From Podospora comata (Eukaryota > Ascomycota > Sordariomycetes > Sordariales > Podosporaceae), in the NCBI GenBank assembly GCA_017354895.1, contig CP071499.1, positions 1,736,001 to 1,800,000 of the forward strand: a stretch of DNA of 64,000 nucleotides, written 5' to 3'. The position numbers were made by a program, and so were the translations under genes. Position 1 is the first letter of the stretch, and each line of letters opens with the position of its first letter. Below are positions 34,796 to 45,956 of this stretch, piece after piece. Below the pieces are notes generated by a model. It was given only the letters and a program-made list of their open reading frames with translations, ran no database searches and was not told the origin of the DNA.

Positions 34796-36765
34796 TTACC
34801 CCCTCCTATACCCCTTCCCCGTGGTCTGCTGACTCCTGGCCCGCTCCAACTGGTTCTTAAACTCCCCAAACAACCCCCTCACCTTCCCCCCCTCCACCCA
34901 CCCCTCCACAATCTTATCCACCAGCTTATACTTCCTCTTCAGCTTCATCTTCTCCCTCTCCGCCAACCTCGCAGGCTGCATCCACCCCTCCGCCATCAGC
35001 TGGCTCTCCACCCAATCCTGCAGCGCATGCTTCCAGTGTATCAACGTGTGCGCAATCTCCGCGTTGCCGTTGCACACCACCCCAACGTAAAACGTCTTCT
35101 CTTCGGGGGGGATGGTGTTCCCGTCTTCGTCCACGTCGTAATATTCGGATTGGGACTGGGAGGAATCGCTGTCACTCGGGGGCTCAATCGGGTCGAGAAA
35201 GTCCATCCCAAAACGTTTAACATAGGGGGTGCCAGAAAAGGAAATCGTCCACGTTGCTGGGTGACCTGACCGGCCACACGCCTCGCAGTTGGATCCAAAG
35301 ACTGTCTCGTGAGCTGAAGCGCCGACTTCGATGGAAGTGTACTGCGGCCTGGCACGCAAGGCTTTGTAAAAGTCAGGCTTCCACGCTGACGAGGTGAATT
35401 TTGAGCTTGCGAGCGCTCTGACCTCGTCGTCGAGTTTCTGCCAGCCGATGCGGTAGAGCTCGGCGGTCTTTTCGGCGAATCCGGGGTTGATCTTGTTTTG
35501 GACTAGCCACTCGACGACGTCCCGGAAGTGCTCGATGAGCTTCTTGCGGGCGTGATGGGTGAATTGGAGGGGCATTTGCATCAGGTCGTCCGGGGCACCC
35601 ATGGGTTCGTCGCTATCGTCTTCCACCACAAAGTCATCGAGGTCTTTGGCTTCGGCTTCGGTGCCCTCGTCGTCGGAGTCGCCCTTGAGAGCTTTGAGCT
35701 TCTTCTTTTTCTTTTTCTTGTCTTTTTTCCTCTTCTTTTTGCCGTCAGGCTCTGACAGTTCGGGGGCCTCGACTTCGTTTTCTTGTTCGTCTTCTTCATC
35801 CTCGAATTCTGAAAGCGCGAGGTGGTCGGAATCTGTATCGTAGAGTGCCTTGCGTGGCTCTACATCTTCCTCTTCGTCCTCTTCCTCCTCCCCGTCCTCC
35901 TCAACGATCGTCTCACCGGCACGTCGCCGACGAAGCATCTCTCGCGCCTTTTCCTTCGCCGAAAGAGGCTTTCGTGGGGTTTGTGAAGACCGCAGTCTCG
36001 GGGTAGGTGCAACGACCTCTTCTTCATCAGAGTCGCTCTGTTGCTGTTTTACCGGTGAAGAGCCCCTACGGATTAATCTCCGCTTCTTCACGGGCGAGGA
36101 GACCAAAGGCATGTCGTCTGAATCATCGCTATCAACCGCAAGCCGCCTCTTCCTGTTGACACGTGATGAAACGGGCGTCACGAGAGGCAAATCGTCTGAC
36201 TCCTCGTCCGAATCCGCTGGAGCTTGCTGCTTTTGTTTCGGAGTAGATTCCTTCACGGGGCTTGGAGATGCTGACGACGAAGAGATGGAAGCTGGCTTGC
36301 CACGAGATTTTCCCCGCTTGGTGGGCCGTTCATCCTCGTCATCGTCATCGTCCTCACTGATGACGATGGCCTTCTCCTTCCCTTTGGACGTTTGCCTGGT
36401 TGAGCTCACAGGCGGCTCATTCTCGGTCGCAGACGAAGACTGGTCGAGCTCCTTGGGGTAGGCGAGCGACGGTCTTGACCTTATCTTCTTTGCGCTGCTG
36501 AGTATGACCTGGGAGGAAGTCATAAAGTTGCCACCTGGAGAAGAGCTGCTTGCGGCAGCGGAAGGAGGTGGTGGCATGGCGATCACGCTATTCTTGGATG
36601 GCGAGCCCTTGGTTGGAGTTGCTTTTCTGGGGGTTATCACGGCAGGCTTGACTCTTGGACGACCTGCGGGAAAAATATTAGCGATTTTTTCTTTGGTGAG
36701 GAAGAGAGAAACGTACCTAAGGTGGCCTCCAGGGTCTGTTGTTTCTCTTTAGAAGGCTTTGCCAT
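34796..36765 (-). CDS. DUF4211 domain protein, probably nuclear
   Basis: On the - strand exon 1 is 36765-36717 and exon 2 is 36663-34796; the 53-bp intron joins MAKPSKEKQQTLEATLG to RPRVKPAVITPRK. The protein has 638 residues. The first two thirds are disordered, with acidic Asp/Glu runs, Ser clusters and many basic KR patches (KKRRLIRRGSSPVK, KKKRKKDKKKKKKK) that look like nuclear signals. The C-terminal 250 residues contain the DUF4211 region: FTHHARKKLIEHFRDVVEWL, NPGFAEKTAELYRIGWQKLD, SNCEACGRSGHPATWTISF with a CxxC pair, and FYVGVVCNGNAEIAHTLIHW. The domain is found in fungal chromatin-linked proteins, but its biochemistry is unknown to me. The last 60 codons are strongly G/T-ending. Confidence 0.85.
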
Positions 36766-37870
36766 TCGTAGAGCTGTGTTGCGCAGTTAGTTAGAGTTGT
36801 TGGTTGGCGGAAAAAGCAAGCGAGCTCGAGGTTCAAGAAAGGCTTTTGTAGTGGGTGAGCAAACAGAAGAATAGGCGTGACCCAGCGGCTTCTTCTTCAA
36901 CCCAAAATTGTCCCCATCAAGAAATTGACTTACCAATATGCCTGCCGTGGTCTTGATTATTTCTGAGACAGGCGATTTTTGACAGTGATGCCGACTGTAG
37001 TCAACGAGTCTGAATGGCACCGGGTTCTTACCTCGTCGCAACAAAAGTACAAGTGATGCCAGGGCCAGAGAAAAAGTGATGGCGATGTTGGCTAGGTAGC
37101 TCCGAAAACGGTTATAGTGGTGCAAGCAGATTCCCTGATGGACGCGTATAGCCGTGGCGTTGAGAGAACGCGGTACCACGTGACCGGAAATCGAAAGTCT
37201 CAATTTGTACCCTTGTCCCCTTTAATAGATGGACAAAAAAGCACGAATTCAAACCATGTGCATGCGAAAACAACATTAAATATACGGTTCGGATCTATTC
37301 CTCAAGATTTCTTTTCTTTACACCGATACCATCGAGCTGGTAAAACGGCTGAGGTTCTATTCATTTTCATAGTGTTTGCGCCTCCGAAAAAAAAGACGCA
37401 CAACCAACTCCTGCTTCCCATGCTTTATAGAGATATACAAGCCCAAGGTTGTCCGGGTACACACCACACACGCTTCCACCCCTTCCCCCCCGCGTCCCTC
37501 CATCTTTGTCCTGTCATCCATTCATTCGTCCCATCCCATCCATCCATCCATCCCAGGCCCTTTGTGTTTCCCAGCCGTGCCAAACATTCCACATTAATTA
37601 AACCCGGACACCAAAGCCAGCCAACCTTGCACCTTGTACCACCCCCCCAAGCCCCTCCCCACCCATTTCTCATAGATGCTTATTATACCGAATGAACACC
37701 TGGCTCCAATGGAAAACTGGACAGGATATCTCTAAAACCCCCAATAGTAGAATGTCAAAGGGGAATGCTCAAGATCGCGCCAGCACGCCCGCTTTCCCCG
37801 TGATTATGTACAGTAACTCGCACATGTATAATTTTTGTCGTTGCAACCAAGGAAATCCCAGAGAGGGGAA
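36766..37870. other. Intergenic: DUF4211 promoter and LCB2 3' flank
   Basis: An E-box CACGTG (37177-37182) lies about 410 bp upstream of the DUF4211 start. A 138-codon open frame on the - strand (37203-36787) has no domain and overlaps the promoter, so I do not call it. The right part is the LCB2 3' UTR. Confidence 0.5.
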
Positions 37871-39841
37871 TTATCTCAAGGGTACCTTGGCATCTTGTAC
37901 ACCGCGCGCCAGCACGTCCTCGAGCTTCCACCTTGGGGGCTTGATGACACCTTCCAGACCGTTGGCCTTGCGCCACTCCTTCTCCATCTCTGGGGTGACA
38001 CCTTCCGGCAGAGGTTCAGCACCGCCAGCCAAACCGGTGGAGTACTTGATCTGGATAATGTCGCCAACCTCGTCGCAAGCAGCAAGAACACGGTCCAGAT
38101 CCTCCTTGTTGTGAGCCGAAGAGACGCAGAAACGGGCGCGGGAGCTGATGAGAGGAGTGGCGGGGTAGCCAACAACGACGACCGAGATCTTGCGCTTGAG
38201 CATCTCGTGACTGAAAGCGGCGATCTTGGCGGGGTGGTAAAGCATGATGGGAATGATGGGCGAGTCGTCGTGGCCGTAGACGATGTAGCCGAGACGCTTC
38301 AACCCAAGACGAAGGTAGCGAGAGTTGAAGGCAATGCGCTGGAGACGCTCCTCACCCTGACCAGGTGCAAGTTCACCGGTGATGATACGGAGGGAAGCCA
38401 GGATTTGCATGAGAACAGAGGGAGCAGGGGATTCGCCGAGGAGAGTGGCGGCGTTTGTGCTTCTGAGCTTGTCGATGATGTGCTTCTCGGCAGCAACATA
38501 ACCACCGTTGGCGCCGAAGGACTTGGTCAAAGTACCCATGAGGATATCAATCTCGGCCGGATCCACACCGAAGTAGTCGCAAACACCGCGGCCGCGGGGG
38601 CCGAGGGCACCGATGCTGTGAGCCTCGTCGACATACAGGAAGAACTTGTACTTCTTCTTGAGAGCCAAAACACCGGGGAGATCCACCATGGTACCCTCCA
38701 TCGAGTACAGACCCTCAACAGCAACGAGAATCTTCTTCCAGGGGCGGTGAGTGCGGGGCTGGCCCTGAGAAATAGCCTCGCGAAGCTTGGCCTCGAGATC
38801 GCCGATGTCGTTGTGCTTGAACGAGCGAATAACAGCGCCAGAGAGACGGGCACCAATGCGAATCGAGGCGTGGTTGAGCTCGTCAGAGAGGATCAGGCAG
38901 CCCTTGGACACCAGAGCAGGGAAAGAGCCGGCGTTGGTGACGAAACCCATGGAGAAGACCATGGCGGCAGGCTTGCCAACAAACTGGGCCACCTCGCGCT
39001 CCACCTCGACGGCAAGATCGTTGGTACCAGAATCAGCACGGGGGCTGGCAGAGCTAAGGCCATACTTGCGCACACATTCCTCCACCGCGTCGGCGCAGGG
39101 GCCGTCGGACTGGGCGAAACCGAGGTAGTTGTAGGAGCTCATGTTGAGGGTCTGAGTGTAGGTGCCAGTGAACTTGTAGGTGCGGTTGAAGTCGTTCGAC
39201 TTGCGATCCATGAGGGTGATGAAGCGGCCAGGAACACCGGTAGTAGGTCTGGCGAAGCAGTCGTCCAGGCGGAGCTTCAGTCTCCGGACGTAGAAGTTGT
39301 CAAAGTCATCATTAAGAGGCGCATATCCGTTCTGGGCCTTGAGGGTCTGGTAGTGCTTCTTGTTGCCGAAGCGCTTGCCGAAGAAGTCGCGAATATGGCC
39401 GCAGAAGATTAGGATTAGGTAGCTGAGATAGGTGGTAAGGACAAAGTAATAGGGAGGCTCATCCTCGATCGGGGTCTCGAGCGGTTGGCCGAAGCTCTGG
39501 CTGACGTGTCGGTGAGTCGGATGAAGCAGGGGGCCAAACTGGGACGCGGCGCGCTCTTCCTTGCGGGCCTCGTCGGCCGAAGGAGGCTCGAACAGAGTGG
39601 TCGGGGGCTCGTCGAGGTGCTGCTCTCCGGCAGCGGCGGCCGAGAGGGAGATGGTGGGCAGCGACATGGCCGAGGGCGATGAAACAGACGACTGCTGTTG
39701 AGAATGCGATTGCTCCTTAGCCTTGGACGAGAAGAAACCAACGAGGCGGTTGCCCTTGGAGTGTGAGGCCCGTCGCTCCCCAGCCCTTTCTGACTGTGGC
39801 ATACTGCTGGTCGAGAAAGGGTTTGTGAGCTTTCGCGGCAT
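37871..39841 (-). CDS. LCB2: Serine palmitoyltransferase subunit 2
   Basis: LCB2 is the PLP-binding subunit of the ER enzyme that condenses serine with palmitoyl-CoA, the first step of sphingolipid synthesis. A single exon codes for 656 residues from MPRKLTNPF; the frame also opens at 39919 (682 residues) and has a later ATG in SAMSLPTISL. I prefer 39841 because the first 26 residues of the longer form look like leader. A membrane segment lies near residues 128-145 (PYYFVLTTYLSYLILIF). The alpha-oxoamine synthase fold follows: MSSYNYLGFAQSD, RADSGTNDLAVEVE, DELNHASIRIGARLSG, the PLP-region FLYVDEAHSIGALGPRGRG and the Schiff-base Lys in GTLTKSFGANGGY near residue 438. Codons are C-ending throughout. 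Confidence 0.96.
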   Translation of the reverse strand: MPRKLTNPFSTSSMPQSERAGERRASHSKGNRLVGFFSSKAKEQSHSQQQSSVSSPSAMSLPTISLSAAAAGEQHLDEPPTTLFEPPSADEARKEERAASQFGPLLHPTHRHVSQSFGQPLETPIEDEPPYYFVLTTYLSYLILIFCGHIRDFFGKRFGNKKHYQTLKAQNGYAPLNDDFDNFYVRRLKLRLDDCFARPTTGVPGRFITLMDRKSNDFNRTYKFTGTYTQTLNMSSYNYLGFAQSDGPCADAVEECVRKYGLSSASPRADSGTNDLAVEVEREVAQFVGKPAAMVFSMGFVTNAGSFPALVSKGCLILSDELNHASIRIGARLSGAVIRSFKHNDIGDLEAKLREAISQGQPRTHRPWKKILVAVEGLYSMEGTMVDLPGVLALKKKYKFFLYVDEAHSIGALGPRGRGVCDYFGVDPAEIDILMGTLTKSFGANGGYVAAEKHIIDKLRSTNAATLLGESPAPSVLMQILASLRIITGELAPGQGEERLQRIAFNSRYLRLGLKRLGYIVYGHDDSPIIPIMLYHPAKIAAFSHEMLKRKISVVVVGYPATPLISSRARFCVSSAHNKEDLDRVLAACDEVGDIIQIKYSTGLAGGAEPLPEGVTPEMEKEWRKANGLEGVIKPPRWKLEDVLARGVQDAKVPLR

Positions 39842-41870
39842 CGAAACGGCGGGAAACAATAGAACCGAGTTATCCGTACTGGAGAATGAGTAAAACACCC
39901 TCGCCCTGCTGTTCTGCACGCACGCGCGGGTCTTGAGAGCTTGTTCGTGGTGTTGTTGTTTTCCGAGGCCAAACTCTCATCCGCGAGGACTGGCAGAACA
40001 AGAGACGTGAGGTTTGAGAAAAGGAAGGGCTGGTCTGACAGGGCGAGGAATCTAATCAAGTGAGAAAGAAGAAAAAAACAGACTCGAAGAGGGCGGAGAG
40101 AGATGGAGGCCAGGGGAACGCCTCGCCAGGAAATTACCGGTCGCTGGCGGATGCCCTGGAACCAGGTGTGGATTGGGGTGGTCTGCGCGCGCTGCTGCTA
40201 GCATCCCAGCAGGGTTAAGTGGAGGGGCCTGCCGTGTACCTTGGCCACCTGGTAATTTGACCACGCCCTGCGGCCCCCTGTCGCTCACCAACAGCACCAC
40301 ACCTGCACCACCCAACACCCATGGGTGATGATGGATCACCATCACCAACCCCGACCCACCATCGACCATCGACCATCGAGCCTCACCCTCCACCCTCCAC
40401 CAGCCCAGTGCCCTTCCCGTTGCCGAGACGTCCGGTGCGCTTCCGGGGCTGACTGAGGGGGGTCATGATTCCATCATTATTCAGCTTTATCAGCTTCATC
40501 AACGTCACTTGAGCACAGCGGTCTATCTCTACACCGGCCTCCTTCACCCTGCATTAGCAGCATATCCCAATTTGGAGATGGTGATAATACACGCTGTAAA
40601 AAATCTGATGCCGGTCTGGTCTTGTATCCCGCCGTCCGTGGATCTCTTGAGGGCGTCCCGCCAATCGGGCTCCTTGTTTGCCCGCTCCCAGTGGCACTCT
40701 CTCGTGCTGTCACTCCCAGAGCAGCATAGCGCCATCGTGAAGAGGCACAGAGAATGTCAGAAATCTTTCAGGGTCAGGGTCAGGGCGTGCTCCCAAGACA
40801 AAAACACCAACAAAACTGCAGTGGTTGGAGAAGATGGAGAACCCAAAAGGAAGTGGCATGACCGAACGAGCGGTGTACAGTTTTACAAAACAGTTTCCAC
40901 TGGAAAGGTAACAAACCACCCGGCGGCGTCTGCCACCGTCGAACCGTTGATTGTACCACGGCAATTGCGTCAAACTCAGATGTCTTTCTTAACGGCTTTT
41001 CCATTGCCCGAAACCCGCTGCGGGCTGCTTCGAACATCGTTTATCACATTGCCCATGTGGCAGCCCCCCGGTGTTACGCGTGTTTCTGAGACTAACTGAG
41101 CTGACAGCTGGGAGCGTCGCATGCGTTAATATAATTATACGCGGATGAGGTGAGCGGGCAGTGATCGGTGAGCACCGCCGAATACCTCGGGGCTATAAAA
41201 GCTTGGGGAGGGGCTTGGTCTTCCCCAGGTGTACGCACTCTGTACTTCTCGCTCTACTCTCGGAATCATTCTCCGGCCAAGAAATGCTTGTTTTGCTCCC
41301 GAAAGACAAGATCAAGGAAAAGGCACAAGCTTAAACTTCTGGAGATGTCGTTCGAACATATGGAAAGTCAAAGCAGCCGCTGCGGGTTAAACAGACCGGT
41401 ACCTGCATGAAAAGCTGCCGAGTGTGGAAGGGATGCCGCCGCTTGCATCATCCGTTCAGTGGCCCGACCCCGACCTCCGGTTTGCGCTGCTTGTTGTCTC
41501 GCCTTGCTGGAGCTTTCTTCTCTGGTTATCCCTCGGGTGTCGCGTGGCAAGCGTCGGCTTTCGCCGGACTCGGTCCAGTCGTTTTAGGGTCGGGATCGAA
41601 GTTTAGGAAGAGAAAGAGAGCAACGCCAGGAAGAATCCGCGGGGCACTTTTCCATTCCCCGTTGCTGGATTCCCCCCGTTGAGTAGTACATCAGGGTCAT
41701 CAACAACTGTTTTGCTTCGTCGTTCTCTTTGTCGGTTTCAAACTGTGGATTTGTCCAACACCGCCACTCCATTCGTTACTACACATTGTGTCGTTCCATC
41801 ATATCGCCTTTTCTAAGTTTGCCGGATATCCCCCAATTTTTTCAAGGAAAAAGAAGTGGTGGTGGACACA
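39842..41870. other. Divergent promoter region of LCB2 and acetoacetyl-CoA synthetase
   Basis: Two kilobases with both promoters. A TATA-like element lies at 41194-41202. Near 40340-40385 there are short tandem repeats of ACCATCG. A 196-codon open frame (40509-41099, +) has no family motif and no supporting structure; I leave it out. Confidence 0.5.
41194..41202 (+). promoter_or_regulatory. TATA-like box (CTATAAAAG)
   Basis: A good TATA match in a locally GC-rich context, about 670 bp upstream of the acetoacetyl-CoA synthetase start. If used, the leader would be about 600 nt long. Confidence 0.4.
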
Positions 41871-44049
41871 ATGACGGCATCGGAGCTCTGGAGACACTCT
41901 GACCCTGAGGGGACCCAGATGTGGAAGTTTCTGCAGCACGTAAACTCCAAGTATGGGCTGTCGTTGGCTGATTATCCCGATCTCTACAAGTGGTCAGTCG
42001 ACAATGTGGCTGACTTTTGGGGGGACGTGTGGCATTTTGCCGGCATCAAGGCTTCCAAGCCATTTGATCAGGTGCGTTTTCTGTGTAAAGTGTAACCCCT
42101 GAATTGAGCCCCTGAATTGGTCGCCCATACCACCCTCTCACAGAACCTCCGTTTCCTGTGTTTGCTAACAATGCCCTCAGGTCCTGGCTCCTGATGCCCC
42201 CATGTTCCCGAGGCCCGACTTCTTTGCCGGTGCCCGTCTGAACTTTGCCGAGAACCTCTTGTTCCCAGCCAACGCCGATGTCAACGAGGATGCCGTCGCC
42301 GTCATCACCGCTACGGAGGATGACAATGCGTTGACGGAGACAACATGGGCCGAACTCCGCGATCAAGTACGCAGGTGCTCCAATGCTCTCCATGCTGCTG
42401 GAGTGAAAGAAAACAGTGTCGTTGCTGGCTTCGTGGCCAACCACGTCCAGGCTCTCGTCGCCTTGCTCAGTGCTGCCACCCTCGGTGCGATTTGGACTGG
42501 CATCAGCCCTGACAACGGCGTCAGCGCTGTCCTCGACCGTCTCGTTCAGATCCGCCCCCAGGTTCTCTTCTCCGACAACGCCACCCTCTACAACGGCAAA
42601 GAATGGTCCGGCAAGGCCAAGACGCTCGAAATCGTCGAGGCTCTCAAGCAGCACGGTCTCGAAACCGTCGTCATCATCAAAGGCCTCCCCAACTTTGAGA
42701 CCGGCCTCGATGAGTTCCGCAACCTGGGCGTCAGAGCAGAGGAGCATGACTCCTTCCTGTCTTCCTCTGCCGACCAACCTCTGGTCTTCACCCAACTACC
42801 CCCATCCCACCCCCTCTACGTACTTTATTCGTCCGGCACCACCGGCCTCCCCAAGGCGATAGTCCACACCGCAGCCGGCACCCTCCTCCAGCACAAGAAG
42901 GAACTCTACCTCCACTGCTCCTTGTCCCCAGCCTCGAGGATGCTGTACTTCACCACCACCTCCTGGATGATGCACCACTGGTCCGTCTCTGCCCTCTCCT
43001 GCGGCGCCTCGTTGGTTCTCTACTCGGGCAGCCCCTTCAAACCGAACGGCTACCTCTCCCTCCCCATCCTCCTCTCCAAGCTGAAGGTAACTCACTTTGG
43101 CACCTCAGCCGCGTACCTCACCACCCTCGAAGCGAACAGCGTCATCCCTATTGCGTCAGAGCACAACCTTGACCTTTCTCGACTGGAGGCAATCTACTCC
43201 ACCGCCTCCCCCTTACCCCCCTCAACCTTTTCGTTTGTGTATCAAGCTTTTCCCTCTCGTGTCAACCTGGCGAGTATCACAGGCGGAACAGACATCATCT
43301 CCCTGTTTGGGGCCCCCTGTCCTTTACTCCCCGTCAAGGTTGGGGAGATTCAGTGCGCGGGACTTGGGATGGCGATTGCGGTCATGGACTCGGCGTCTTC
43401 ATCCGCCGAACCGGAACTGGTCACGACTGAAGGGGAGGAAGGCGATCTGGTCTGTCTCAAGCCGTTTCCTTGCCAGCCTTTAACCTTTTTCGGCCCTGCT
43501 GGACAAGACAAGTACCGCTCTGCGTATTTTGAGAGGTTTGGGGAGAACATCTGGCATCACGGGGATTTTGTCAAGATTCCTGACTCGAAAACGGGGGGTT
43601 TGGTCATGTTGGGGCGGAGTGATGGGGTGCTAAAGCCGGCGGGGGTTAGGTTTGGGAGTGCGGAGATTTATAATGTGCTAACGAGACATTTTGGGGGGGA
43701 GGTGGAGGACGCGGTTTGTGTGGGGAGGCGGAGGGAGAGGGATAGGGATGAGACGGTTTGTTTGTTTGTTGTTATGAAAGAAGGGAAAGGGTTTGATGAG
43801 GGGGTTAGGAGGCGGATTGGGGAGGTGGTGAGACGGGAGCTGAGCGCGAGGCATGTGCCGGGGGTGATTGAGGAGGCGGGAGGGGGGGTGCCGAAGACGG
43901 GGAATGGGAAGAAGATTGAGGTGGCGGTGAAGCAGATTTTGAGCGGGATGCAGGTGAGGACGAATGCTAGTGTTGCTAATCCGGAGGCGTTGGAGTGGTT
44001 TAAGGGGTGGGCCAGGAGGGAGGAGGAGAGGGAGAGGTTGCCCAATTGA
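41871..44049 (+). CDS. Acetoacetyl-CoA synthetase
   Basis: The enzyme activates acetoacetate to acetoacetyl-CoA with ATP, feeding sterol or lipid synthesis in the cytosol. Exons 41871-42071 and 42181-44049 give 689 residues; the 109-bp intron is phase 0 (KASKPFDQ joined to VLAPDAPMF). The N-terminal ACAS segment (LYKWSVDNVADFWGDVWHFA) and RLNFAENLLFP are characteristic. The ANL-superfamily P-loop YVLYSSGTTGLPKAIVH and the motifs ITGGTDIISLFG, HHGDFVKI and RSDGVLKPAGVRFGSAEIYN follow, with the A10 Lys in PKTGNGKKIEVAVKQ. Length and motifs match acetoacetyl-CoA synthetases better than acetyl-CoA synthetases. Codons are C/A-ending to about 43300 and G/T-ending from 43540. Confidence 0.92.
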
Positions 44050-44585
44050 TGGGGATGATGACCTGATGTAGGAATGGACTGTTTTGATATTGTGTCTTGG
44101 TATGAATAGATTGACATTGAAGCAAATGGCTGGCGGGCTGTAGAAGGACAACCTCGACGGGGGGTTCAGAGAGCAATCAACTTGGGCTGGTTTTAAACAA
44201 GACGTATGAAAATGGCATAGTATAAAAAGGCATGATTTGTTTTGGCAGGGGGGAGAGTTGTTCTGCTTGCTCGTCGAAACTCATCAGTTAAAATCTAGCC
44301 ATGCCACTCCCAAGCTGGACTTTGAAGCATTATCAATCCACATTATTGCTAGCAAAGCTTGTACCTTGCATGTCGTATTCATAACCACCATCCAATCATA
44401 GATCTCATGACCCAAAGGAAAGATTATGAAAAGATTGACCCCTGGGGAAAAAAAAAAGAAAGTTTTGGCCACTACCCCCCCCCTTATGCTCATCAAACAC
44501 CAAAAATACCTCGTATACATTTTCTTTCATCATCATCATCATCAAGTCACTTTTACCCTTCCCCAAACCCTCCATTTTTGTCTTT
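44050..44585. other. Intergenic between convergent AACS and RRM genes
   Basis: G/T-rich sequence continues past the AACS stop to about 44280, then becomes C/A-rich towards the RRM gene. No gene is seen. Confidence 0.6.
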
Positions 44586-45956
44586 TCACGCCCTCCCCCC
44601 CCTCTCCCTCCTACTCCCATTAACAATAACCGGCCGCCCCCTACTCCCATCCACCACCACCGGCGCCCCCTCCTCCCTCCTCTCCCCCCCACCATCACCC
44701 CCACCCCCCCGCCTCTCCCTCCTCCGCTCCCTCTTCTGCTCCTCCATCACCCCCCTATTCTTCTTCCCATCCCTCCCAGCAGGAATCCCCTCCGCCAACC
44801 TAGCCGTCAGCCCCCTTCCCCCAAAAGCAACCCCGTTCAGACAATCCACCGCCCCCATGGCAACCTCTGCCGACGAGAAGGTAATAAACGCCGTTCCCTT
44901 GGGTTTGTTTTCTCGGGACCTGGAACTGATAGGAATCTCGATTTGTTCTATGGCGGTGGAGTACGCTGGTGGGCAAAAGGTGGATAGCAAAGAAGAGATG
45001 TACGACTGGTCGAGGCGGCGTTTATCGAGGTTTAGCAAGATGATCTTGCGGTTTTCGAGGAGGATGAGGTCCGATGAGAGGGGGTAGGATAGGGAGAGGG
45101 AGGAGAACTCGTTGGTGAGCGAGGAGGAAGGGTCGAAGAATTCTTGGGGTGGAGGGGCGGGGTAGTATCCTTCGGTGGTGTTGCTGCCTGGTGGACCGGG
45201 GTAGTAGGTTTCCCCTGGGTTGGGGTAAAGGGTGGTGCCAGGGAAGGGCTGAGCAACGGGGAGGTCTTGGTAGGGGAGGGTGGTGGGGGGGTATTCTTGG
45301 GGGGTGGTGGTGTAGGCTGGGTAGGAGGGCCAGGTTTGGTCGGTGGTGTACTGGATCGGGGAGGTGCACTCTGAGTTGCGTCCCATGGTGTCGACCGGGT
45401 CAGGGTTGGTTGGGTAGGCGTAGTATGTGTCTGGGGCTGGCTGGGGGGCAGAGGGGTCTTCGACTACGCGACCTCGTTGGTGGCCTTTGAGCATGATGGC
45501 GTGGTAGTCGTTGGGCGGGAGCTTGACGACGGTGGACTGGTCTCTGTTTCTGGCGTCGGCTTGGAGGCAGCGATAGTGAAGGCTGTTGCCGTCTAGGAAC
45601 TCTGTGTGAGGGTGAGTTTCGTTAGCTAGGAATGATATCAACAAAAGGAAAACACAGAGTGCTTACTGTACGCCTTCTCAAAGTTCTCCAGCCCCTTGAC
45701 CCGGACGAAGCCCGCGGTCGGGTCATATATCAGGCAAAAGTCTACCTCGCAGACTTGAGAAACAAAAGCCTTGAGATCTTTCCATGTTGTGCTGTGTGAG
45801 AACTGCAGGGAGACATCGGGGTTAGCCTCAGAGACAAGCCGGTTCGAAAAGGACTGCGGCTACATTTGCAATAGTGATGTAATATAATCCAGTGATATTC
45901 CCCGGCGGGACTGTGACAAGAACCAGATTTTGGTGATGCGCTTGGCTGCGAGACAT
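44586..45956 (-). CDS. RNA-binding protein with two RRM domains
   Basis: On the - strand exon 1 is 45956-45864, exon 2 is 45802-45667 and exon 3 is 45601-44586; introns are 61 and 65 bp and phases join. The 414-residue product begins MSRSQAHHQNLVLVTV. RRM1 is split across all three exons: GLYYITIAN, then FSHSTTWKDLKAFVSQVCEV, GFVRVKGLENFEKAY and FLDGNSLHY, so only correct splicing shows it. The middle is rich in Tyr/Pro/Thr (YPAYTTTPQEYPPTT) and disordered. RRM2 lies near residues 265-360 (RKIILLNLDKRRLDQSYI, PKGTAFITFSSAEVAMGA). An Arg/Gly-rich tail follows. Target RNAs are unknown. The coding strand is C/A-rich in the middle and G/T-rich in the tail. Confidence 0.87.

Noticed and set aside
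36787-37203. 138-codon open frame on the - strand upstream of the DUF4211 gene
   Set aside because: It coincides with that gene's promoter and leader and has no recognisable domain.
40509-41099. 196-codon open frame in the LCB2/AACS promoter region
   Set aside because: No family motif, mixed composition and it overlaps open frames on the opposite strand; it lies where both promoters are expected.
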